DNA of 25,826 nt. Origin: Gammaproteobacteria bacterium (GTDB taxonomy: Bacteria; Pseudomonadota; Gammaproteobacteria; Thiohalobacterales; Thiohalobacteraceae). The notes beneath the pieces were generated by a model that made no database searches, was not told the DNA's origin, and saw only the letters and a program-made list of their open reading frames with translations. The position numbers were made by a program, and so were the translations under genes. The stretch spans positions 1-25,826 of the forward strand of contig JAHJQQ010000013.1 in NCBI GenBank assembly GCA_018819175.1, given 5' to 3'. Below, piece after piece: positions 8,790 to 14,647 of the stretch (position 1 is its first letter; each line of letters begins with the position of its first letter).

Positions 8790-9389
8790 CTATTCCCTTC
8801 TAGTCTCCAATATCTCAATACCAAATTCTTTCAAAAGGCGTGCCGTCTCGAACAGCGGCAGGCCCATTACGCCTGAATAGCTGCCGACCAGTTCGGCGAC
8901 AAACACCGCGCCTAGACCCTGGATCGCATAGCCGCCGGCCTTGTCGACCGGCTCGCCGGAATCCCAGTAGGCAGCGGCCTCACTCTGCGCTATCGCCCTG
9001 AAGCGCACCTGGCTGCGATTCAGCTCCACCTGTTCGCGCTGATCATCCACCAGCGCCACGGCGGTCAGCACTTCATGCACACGATCCGACAAGTCGGCCA
9101 GCATCTGCATTCCGGCGTCACGCGCATGCGGTTTGCCCAGGATGCGTCCTTCGCAGAGTACCAGGGTATCCGCACCCAGCACCGGTCGGCGATCATCCGC
9201 CGGCAGCGATTTCCGCCCGGCACGCGCCTTGTCCAACGCCAGTCGTTGCACCAATGCGGCCGCGTCTTCATCCGGCTGTTGCGCTTCGTCCACTTCCACC
9301 TGCAGAACCCGGAAGGTGACCCCGATCTGGTCGAGGAGTTCACGTCGACGCGGCGAATTGGAGGCCAGGTAGATGTGGAAGTCGCTCAT
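8790..9389 (-). CDS. maf: Maf/YhdE-type nucleoside triphosphate pyrophosphatase
   Basis: Maf proteins hydrolyse non-canonical or surplus pyrimidine nucleotides. The YhdE subgroup acts on dTTP, UTP and their modified forms, releasing pyrophosphate in the cytoplasm. The 199-residue product has the signature ASNSPRRRELL at residues 9-19, GADT at 72-75 with the catalytic Asp, LGKP at 84-87, and DKAGGYAIQGLG plus SYSGVMGLPL towards the C-terminus. These resemble YhdE rather than YceF. It lies upstream of rng as in E. coli (yhdE-rng). Large repeats flank it on both sides (8568-8783 and 9441-9536), so its coupling to its neighbours may be weaker than the order suggests. Confidence 0.95.
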   Translation of the reverse strand: MSDFHIYLASNSPRRRELLDQIGVTFRVLQVEVDEAQQPDEDAAALVQRLALDKARAGRKSLPADDRRPVLGADTLVLCEGRILGKPHARDAGMQMLADLSDRVHEVLTAVALVDDQREQVELNRSQVRFRAIAQSEAAAYWDSGEPVDKAGGYAIQGLGAVFVAELVGSYSGVMGLPLFETARLLKEFGIEILETRRE

Positions 9390-9440
9390 GTAGCGCAGCC
9401 TACCAGAAGCGTTGCAGCAGTGCCGCTAAGAAAGGCTTTG

Positions 9441-9536
9441 TGAACCGCAAAGGCGCAGAGGCGCAAAGAAAACATAAAAAAACTGCTTTTGATTTTTCGA
9501 TTTATTACCTTTGCGCCTCTGCGCCTTTGCGGTTCA
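9441..9536. repeat. Perfect 28-bp inverted repeat, TTTGCGCC family (family B)
   Basis: TGAACCGCAAAGGCGCAGAG followed by GCGCAAAG (9441-9468) is matched without error by its reverse complement at 9509-9536. The 40-base loop is AT-rich and has runs of A and T. The same arm occurs three times at 13702-13837. It sits between rlmH and maf. The potential hairpin has an A/T-rich loop and would interrupt a transcript running from rlmH to maf. Confidence 0.9.
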
Positions 9537-9582
9537 TATCTGTTTTTTTGGCGTTCCTAGCGTACTGACGGCTCAAGCGCTA

Positions 9583-10053
9583 TTACTCCCGGTGATAGGG
9601 ATGCCCGGTCATGACGCTCCAGGCGCGGTAGAGTTGTTCGGCAAGGATCACCCGCACCAGCGGATGCGGCAGGGTCAGGGCGGACAGCGACCAGAGCTGG
9701 TCGGCGCGTTCCCGGCAGGCGCTGTCCAGTCCTTCGGGGCCACCGACCAGCAAGGCCGTGTCGCGGCCACTGTGCATCCAGGATTCGAGTTGCGTTGCCA
9801 GTTGCGGGGTTGACCAGGGCTTGCCACCGACTTCCAGGGCAATCACCTGGCAGTCACGCGGGATGGCGGCCAGCATGCGTTCGCCTTCGTCGCGGACGAT
9901 ACGCGGGATATCGGCGTTGCGGCCCCGTTTGCCGGGGGCGATCTCGACCAGATGGAGGCTGCATTCGCGCGGCAGCCGTTTGGCGTATTCCTGATAACCG
10001 GCTTTCACCCACTCAGGCATGCGATTACCCACAGCGATCAGCTGGATCTGCAT
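9583..10053 (-). CDS. rlmH: 23S rRNA (pseudouridine1915-N3)-methyltransferase RlmH
   Basis: RlmH is a SPOUT-class methyltransferase that uses S-adenosylmethionine to methylate pseudouridine 1915 in helix 69 of 23S rRNA on assembled 70S ribosomes. The 156-residue length is exact for the family. The start MQIQLIAVGNRMPEWV, the ALEVGGKPWST block (about 72-82), the SAM-binding VGGPEGL knot (103-109) and the C-terminal LYRAWSVMTGHPYHRE are all diagnostic. It begins 18 bases after the rsfS stop, the usual ybeB-ybeA pairing, so the two are almost certainly co-transcribed. Confidence 0.97.
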   Translation of the reverse strand: MQIQLIAVGNRMPEWVKAGYQEYAKRLPRECSLHLVEIAPGKRGRNADIPRIVRDEGERMLAAIPRDCQVIALEVGGKPWSTPQLATQLESWMHSGRDTALLVGGPEGLDSACRERADQLWSLSALTLPHPLVRVILAEQLYRAWSVMTGHPYHRE

Positions 10054-10071
10054 GCCGTCTGTCTCCTGGAA

Positions 10072-10446
10072 CTAGGGCTTGTCGGCCTTGCGGAAAGCGA
10101 GCCGCTGTTCTTCGCCGACCGTCCAGAGCTTCTCCAGGTTGTAGAAGGCGCGGGTTTGCGGGTGCATCACATGCACAATCACATCGCCGAGATCGACCAG
10201 CACCCATTCGCGCGAGCCTTCGCCCTCAACACCGATCGGCTCCACACCCTCTTTCTTCACGGCTTCAACGACACTGTCGGCAAGCGCCTTGACGTGCCGA
10301 TCCGAGGTGCCGCTGGCGACGATCATCACGTCGGTGATCGACGTCATACCGCGCACATCCATGACCTGTATGTCCTGCGCCTTGAGATCTTCCAGGGCGG
10401 TCACTGCCAATTGCTTCATTTGTTCGGTGGTAACGGTATCAGTCAC
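10072..10446 (-). CDS. rsfS: Ribosomal silencing factor RsfS
   Basis: RsfS (YbeB/Iojap family) binds ribosomal protein uL14 on the 50S subunit and blocks joining to 30S, shutting translation down in starvation. The 124-residue protein has the family core from about residue 12: ALEDLKAQDIQVMDVRGMTSITDVMIVASGTSDRHV, then GSREWVLVDLGDVIVHVM and the C-terminal RAFYNLEKLW. It lies between nadD (32-base gap) and rlmH (18-base gap), the standard order. Confidence 0.97.
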   Translation of the reverse strand: MTDTVTTEQMKQLAVTALEDLKAQDIQVMDVRGMTSITDVMIVASGTSDRHVKALADSVVEAVKKEGVEPIGVEGEGSREWVLVDLGDVIVHVMHPQTRAFYNLEKLWTVGEEQRLAFRKADKP

Positions 10447-10478
10447 GTGGTTTACATCCTTCCGCTACGATGCGGATG

Positions 10479-11114
10479 TCAATTGAGATTCCGGTATACG
10501 CCTTCTTGTACCAAATAGTCGAGTACCGCGTCGGGCAGCAGGTAGCGCGGGCTGAGACCACACGCTAGCTGCTCGCGGATACCACTGGCCGAAAACCCCA
10601 GTGCCGTCACGGTTCGGAACAGGATGGCCCCGGCCGGACGCGCGCGCAGTTCATCAAGACTCTCGACGCTGCACGTCTCGACCAATGCCGCAAGGGGACC
10701 CGTTTCGGGGGGCTCCACCCCGGGGCGGGTGATCACTACCAGATGCGCCAGCTCTGTCAGTTGCTCCCAACGGTGCCAGCTCGTCAGACCATTAAAGGCA
10801 TCCTGGCCGAGGATCAGACACAGGCTGCCCTGACCGATTTCAGCGCGTATCGAGGCCAGCGTATCGACCATATAGGACGGCCCGGCGCGCTCCAGCTCAC
10901 GCGTATCCAGGCGCAACAACGACTGCCCGGCCAAGGCCAGCTTCAATGCATGGCGTCGCTGCGCCGCGCTGGCGATAGGCGCCCCGCGATGCGGCGGCTG
11001 ACCACAGGGCAGCATGCGCACCTCGCGCAGCTCCAGCTGTTCCGCGATTTCCAATGCGCAACGCAGATGGCCGTAATGGATGGGATCGAAGGTACCGCCG
11101 AAGATGCCGATCAT
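10479..11114 (-). CDS. nadD: Nicotinate-mononucleotide adenylyltransferase NadD
   Basis: NadD transfers AMP from ATP to nicotinate mononucleotide, giving deamido-NAD in the de novo and salvage NAD routes. The nucleotidyltransferase motif GGTFDPIHYGH is at residues 6-16 and the second motif SASGIRE lies near the C-terminus; PPHRG is the family substrate loop. Length is 211 residues, as usual. The order proA-nadD-rsfS-rlmH is common in pseudomonads and relatives. An imperfect 38-bp inverted repeat separates it from proA upstream. Confidence 0.96.
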   Translation of the reverse strand: MIGIFGGTFDPIHYGHLRCALEIAEQLELREVRMLPCGQPPHRGAPIASAAQRRHALKLALAGQSLLRLDTRELERAGPSYMVDTLASIRAEIGQGSLCLILGQDAFNGLTSWHRWEQLTELAHLVVITRPGVEPPETGPLAALVETCSVESLDELRARPAGAILFRTVTALGFSASGIREQLACGLSPRYLLPDAVLDYLVQEGVYRNLN

Positions 11115-11123
11115 TGTTAATAC

Positions 11124-11228
11124 AGAGACAAGAGGCGAGAGACAAGAGACAAGTTAAAACCCTGGGCACGGACTGCTGGCATTGGCATTCGGTTTCGACT
11201 TGTCTCTTGCATCTTGTCTCTTGACTCT
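11124..11228. repeat. AGAGACAAG inverted repeat between proA and nadD
   Basis: The left arm 11124-11161 and right arm 11191-11228 are each 38 bases and pair at 31 positions. Both are built from the short unit GAGACAAGA repeated, so they look like a purine-rich microsatellite with an inverted copy. The right arm runs into the proA stop codon (11227-11229). It could form a long hairpin at the end of the proA message, but no T-run is present. Confidence 0.75.
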
Positions 11229-12510
11229 AAGTACGAATATGCCCATCACCGAACACGATGTACTTCAGCGTGGTCAGACCTTCCAAGCCGACCGGTCCGC
11301 GCGCATGCAGCTTGTCGGTGCTGATGCCGATCTCGGCGCCAAGGCCGTATTCGAAACCGTCGGCGAAACGTGTGGAGGCATTCACCATGACCGAACTGGA
11401 ATCCACTTCGCGCAGAAACCGGCGCGCGCGGGTGAAGTCTTCGGTCATGATGGTGTCGGTATGTTGCGAGCCATGCAGCGCAATATGATCGATCGCCGCA
11501 TCCAGATTATCGACAACGCGGATTGAGAGTATCGGCGCGAGATACTCCGTATCCCAATCTTCTGCAGTTGCCGATATCGCGTCTTTCAGTATCGCGCGGG
11601 TACGTTCGCAACCGCGCAGTTCCACCTTGTGTTTCGCATACTCCGGCGCCAACAGCGGCAACACCTGCGCGGCAATGTCCTGATGCACCAGCAGCGTCTC
11701 CATGGTGTTGCAGGTGCCGAAACGCTGGGTCTTGGCATTGACCGCGACGCGCACTGATTTATCCAGATCCGCGGCGCTATCGATATAGACATGACAGACG
11801 CCGTGCAGGTGTTTGATCACCGGCACGCGCGATTCTTCGCTGACGCGTTCGATCAGGCCCTTGCCGCCGCGCGGCACGATCACATCGACATATTGTTTCA
11901 TGCGCAGCAATTCGCCGACAGCGGCACGATCCGCTGTCTCGATCACCTGCACGGCCGTTTCCGGCAAACCGGCCTTGACGAGTCCCGCACGGATGCAGGC
12001 GGCAATCGCCTGATTGGAGTGAATGGCCTCGGAGCCGCCGCGCAGGATCGCCGCGTTACCGGATTTCAGACACAGCCCGGCGGCGTCGGCGGTGACGTTC
12101 GGGCGCGATTCGTAAATGATGCCGATGACACCCAGCGGCACGCGCATGCGTCCGACCTGAATGCCGCTCGGACGATAATTCATATCGCTGATGCTGCCGA
12201 CCGGATCGGGCAGCGCGGCGATCTGACGCAGACCTTCCGCCATGCCGGCGATGCGGGCCGGGTTGAGCTCAAGCCGATCCAGCATGGCAGCGTCCAGACC
12301 GCGTGCCTTACCGGCGTCGAGATCCTTGCGGTTCTCTTTGATCAGATTGTCCTGTGCCGCCTCGATGGCGTCAGCCATGGCCAGCAGCGCGGCATTCTTG
12401 GGGCCGGTTTCGGTACGGCTGAGCACGCGCGCGGCATCACGCGCACGCTGACCCAGTGCCTGCATGTAATTGGCGATGTCGAGATTAAGGCTGTCGGCTT
12501 TAGCGCTCAT
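11227..12510 (-). CDS. proA: Gamma-glutamyl phosphate reductase ProA
   Basis: ProA reduces gamma-glutamyl phosphate with NADPH to glutamate-5-semialdehyde, the second step of proline synthesis. The 427-residue protein belongs to the aldehyde dehydrogenase superfamily. The catalytic cysteine is Cys267 in QRFGTCNTMETLL. VPLGVIGIIYESRPNVTADAAGLCLKSGNAAILRGG (about 125-159) is the nucleotide-binding block, and the C-terminus has ALHGSQHTDTI-like and LGAEIGISTDKLHARGP blocks. I chose ATG 12510 (MSAKADSLNL) over an upstream in-frame ATG at 12588, because the extension matches nothing in the family and runs into a repeat. proB is not adjacent. Confidence 0.97.
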   Translation of the reverse strand: MSAKADSLNLDIANYMQALGQRARDAARVLSRTETGPKNAALLAMADAIEAAQDNLIKENRKDLDAGKARGLDAAMLDRLELNPARIAGMAEGLRQIAALPDPVGSISDMNYRPSGIQVGRMRVPLGVIGIIYESRPNVTADAAGLCLKSGNAAILRGGSEAIHSNQAIAACIRAGLVKAGLPETAVQVIETADRAAVGELLRMKQYVDVIVPRGGKGLIERVSEESRVPVIKHLHGVCHVYIDSAADLDKSVRVAVNAKTQRFGTCNTMETLLVHQDIAAQVLPLLAPEYAKHKVELRGCERTRAILKDAISATAEDWDTEYLAPILSIRVVDNLDAAIDHIALHGSQHTDTIMTEDFTRARRFLREVDSSSVMVNASTRFADGFEYGLGAEIGISTDKLHARGPVGLEGLTTLKYIVFGDGHIRT

Positions 12511-12540
12511 CGGGTATACCAGACTGTCAAAATGTAAAAC

Positions 12541-12621
12541 GTAGGGTGTGGTGAGTGTAACGAACCGCACCAACCCATCGGATTTCACAAGGTGCGGTTC
12601 ACTGCGTTCACCACACTCTAC
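12541..12621. repeat. GTAGGGTGTGG dyad between holA and proA
   Basis: GTAGGGTGTGGTGAGTGTAA and CGAACCGCACC (12541-12571) are mirrored at 12591-12621 with few mismatches and a 19-base loop. A related element is at 23000-23063 beyond glgC. It fills most of the 123-base holA-proA gap. Confidence 0.85.
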
Positions 12622-12633
12622 AAATCAAGATCC

Positions 12634-13656
12634 TCAACCCGTCAGCGACAACGGTCGGCCGGCGAGGCGTAGGCATAATTGTACCAGCTCATCCCAGGGG
12701 TTGCCCGGCGCCTGGCCCTTGACCATGCGGTCCAGGCGGGCACAGCCACTCAGCAAATCCAGCCAGGTGGTCAATGTGTGGCGTGTCAGGGCCTTGCCCA
12801 CCAGCTGCTGGCGGTTTTTCCACACGCGATGTCGCCCCATCACCGTGCCGGTCGACTCGCCTTGCGCAATCTCCCAGGCCATGCCGGCGAGACTGCGCAG
12901 CTCCCGCGCCAGCGCCCAGGTCACCAATACCGGTTCGACACCCTCAGCGCGCAGCCCATTCAGCATGCGCAGGCTGCGTTCGGGTTCCGCGGCCAGGGCA
13001 CTGTCGACCAGCCCATAAATATCGAAGCGCGCCGATTCCGCAACGGCGGCCGTCACCACATCTACATCGACCGGGCCGGTGCCCTGTACCAGTTTGAGCT
13101 TATCAATCTCCTGCGCGCAGGCGAGCAGATTGCCTTCGACGCGCTCGGCCAGTAACGCAACCGCATCGCCAGTAGGTTGCAAACCCAGACTCTGCATGCG
13201 CTGGCGTATCCACATCGGCAGTCCGCGGGCATCCACCGGCCAGATCTGTATACCGACACCGGCCGATTCCAGGTCGGTCACCCATTTGGATTTGCGTTGC
13301 TGCGCATCGAGTTTGCCGCTGATGATCAACAGCAAGGTGTCCTCGGCCGGACGTGACGCATATTCACGCAGCGCCTTGCCACCGGCATCGCCCGGTTTTC
13401 CGGTCGGCATGCGCACTTCCAGTATCCGCCGCTCGGCAAACAGCGACAGATTATTGGACGCCTCGGTGAGCTGCTGCCAGCTGAATTCGCGGTCAACACT
13501 GAACACCTCGCGTTCCGTGTAACCCTGCGCACGCGCCGCAGCGCGGATGGCGTCGGCCGCCTCCTGCACCAACAGCAACTCGTCGCCATAAATAAAATAA
13601 ATCGGCGCGAGGTTCTTCTTCAGATGTTGCGCAAGCTGTTCGGGTTTCAGTTGCAT
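12634..13656 (-). CDS. holA: DNA polymerase III subunit delta HolA
   Basis: Delta is the wrench of the clamp loader: it binds the beta clamp and opens it for loading on primed DNA. The product is 340 residues (E. coli 343). PIYFIYGDELLLVQEAADAIR at the N-terminus, the LFAERRILEVRMP clamp-binding region around residue 70-85, and the middle SARFDIYGLVDSALAAEPERSLRMLNGL block are typical. I chose ATG 13656 (MQLKPEQLAQHL). An in-frame ATG at 13743 would add 29 residues that are only a translation of the family A/B repeat. The repeat starts about 13 bases before the chosen start and no clear Shine-Dalgarno remains, so the repeat may have displaced the native leader. Confidence 0.95.
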   Translation of the reverse strand: MQLKPEQLAQHLKKNLAPIYFIYGDELLLVQEAADAIRAAARAQGYTEREVFSVDREFSWQQLTEASNNLSLFAERRILEVRMPTGKPGDAGGKALREYASRPAEDTLLLIISGKLDAQQRKSKWVTDLESAGVGIQIWPVDARGLPMWIRQRMQSLGLQPTGDAVALLAERVEGNLLACAQEIDKLKLVQGTGPVDVDVVTAAVAESARFDIYGLVDSALAAEPERSLRMLNGLRAEGVEPVLVTWALARELRSLAGMAWEIAQGESTGTVMGRHRVWKNRQQLVGKALTRHTLTTWLDLLSGCARLDRMVKGQAPGNPWDELVQLCLRLAGRPLSLTG

Positions 13657-13669
13657 ATCGAAATGCTGC

Positions 13670-13867
13670 GAACCGCCAAGGCGGGAAGTAAAGAAATATT
13701 CGAACCGCAAAGGCGCAGAGGCGCAAAGAAATCTATATAACAATGCTCGGATGTCTTATTGATTATTTCTCTTTGCGCCTTTGCGCCTCTGCGGTTCATA
13801 TCTATTTTTTCTTTGCGCCTCTGCGCCTTTGCGGTTTCAAAAAGTTTTCTTGGCGCCTTGGCGGTTC
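13670..13867. repeat. Family B dyads nested inside family A dyad, lptE-holA gap
   Basis: The outer arms GAACCGCCAAGGCG at 13670-13683 and the reverse complement at 13854-13867 belong to family A. Inside lie three family B arms of 27 bases. One is at 13702-13728 on the plus strand and two are inverted, at 13771-13797 and 13811-13837. The 13771 copy has its 9-base modules in a different order (TTTGCGCC before TCTGCGG), while the 13811 copy matches the first arm with one change. The element fills the space between lptE and the holA start. Confidence 0.88.
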
Positions 13868-13897
13868 CCGCAGCAGCACCAATACACATAAGCTGCA

Positions 13898-14401
13898 TCA
13901 CCGTCCCAGCGCTTCCAGACGGAGCATGGCCAGGCGCACCAGATCGCGGCGCATATCGCGGCGCAGTGATTCTTCTTCACCCGCCTTGCCCAGCACATCG
14001 TTAGAGTCAAACAGATAGGTGCGCGTCAGCATCAGCGTCTGGACGCCCAGCAACTCCCGCCCGCCGGCATCGCGCACGCTGAAATCCAAGGTCTGGTACA
14101 GCTCGTATTCCCTGACCTTGCCGTCGGAACCCACCGACAGCACGCGGCGATCGCCACCATTCTTCTGGATATGAATAATCGCTGTCGCGTCCTGCATATC
14201 CTCGACCACGGTTGACCCGGCCGTGGTTAGAGACCTTGTCCATTCACGCACCAGCGGGTCATAGATATCCGCCCCCTGGAAAATCACCTGATTCAATTGC
14301 GTTGCCAGCTTCACATCGCCGCGCAGATGAAAGCCGCAGGCACTCATTGATACAAACATGATCAGCATCAGAAAGATTTTTTTGTTTACTGAATAGCGCA
14401 T
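13898..14401 (-). CDS. lptE: LPS-assembly lipoprotein LptE
   Basis: LptE (RlpB) is the outer-membrane lipoprotein plug of the LptD/LptE translocon, which inserts lipopolysaccharide into the outer leaflet. The 167-residue product starts MRYSVNKKIFLMLIMFVSMS, followed by Ala and Cys22: a lipoprotein signal with a C-G-F-H-L-R-G sequence after the cleavage site, the standard LptE beginning. LSVGSDGKVREYELYQTLDFSVRDAGG and the acidic, arginine-rich helix EEESLRRDMRRDLVRLAMLRLEAL are family features. ATG 14401 was chosen over 14527 because AAGGAC precedes it and because the longer frame only reads through a repeat. The order leuS-lptE-holA is the same as in E. coli. Confidence 0.95.
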   Translation of the reverse strand: MRYSVNKKIFLMLIMFVSMSACGFHLRGDVKLATQLNQVIFQGADIYDPLVREWTRSLTTAGSTVVEDMQDATAIIHIQKNGGDRRVLSVGSDGKVREYELYQTLDFSVRDAGGRELLGVQTLMLTRTYLFDSNDVLGKAGEEESLRRDMRRDLVRLAMLRLEALGR

Positions 14402-14417
14402 TGCTGTTTGTCCTTTT

Positions 14418-14631
14418 TTCAACACGAAGGCGCGGAAGGCGCGCGAAGTAAATCTAATACAAATGTAAAAAGACAAATCCCCTCCCCCTTGACGGGGGAG
14501 GGCCAGGGAGAGGGTGAACACGTACAAACAGCCCCCTCACCCTGACCCTCTCCCGCGAGGGGAGAGGGAATTCACGAAATAAACCTTTATTGAAGATTTA
14601 CTTCGCGCGCCTTCCGCGCCTTGGTGTTGAA
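14418..14631. repeat. 37-bp inverted repeat, CTTCGCGCGCC family (family C)
   Basis: TTCAACACGAAGGCGCGGAA continuing GGCGCGCGAAGTAAATC (14418-14454) is mirrored at 14595-14631 with one mismatch in 37. It fills nearly all of the leuS-lptE gap and encloses a CCCTCTCCC element (14475-14572). The arm design, AAGGCGC-GGAAGGCGCGCGAAG, repeats the pattern of families A and B with different bases at the variable positions. Confidence 0.9.
14475..14572. repeat. CCCTCTCCC dyad inside the family C repeat
   Basis: CCCCTCCCCC-TTGACG-GGGGGAGGG is followed by CCAGGGAGAGGGTGA, a spacer, CCCTGACCCTCTCCC and GCGAGGGGAGAGGG. The same vocabulary occurs inside leuS (16514-16597) and beside the IS481 element (24459-24541). 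It is a short hairpin repeat, here nested within another repeat. Confidence 0.8.
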
Positions 14632-14647
14632 TGGTTTAACCGTCTAA

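Noticed and set aside
13654..13743. Longer HolA starting at 13743
   Set aside because: The extra 29 residues come only from the repeat, and homologues begin at MQLKPEQL.
13743..14018. Open frames giving LRLCAFA/CAFAPLRF-like peptides
   Set aside because: These are translations of the TTTGCGCC units; such peptides occur in databases only because the repeat is widespread.
13670..14631. CRISPR array
   Set aside because: The repeats are inverted, unequal in spacing and of several families; no regular direct repeats with unique spacers and no cas gene.
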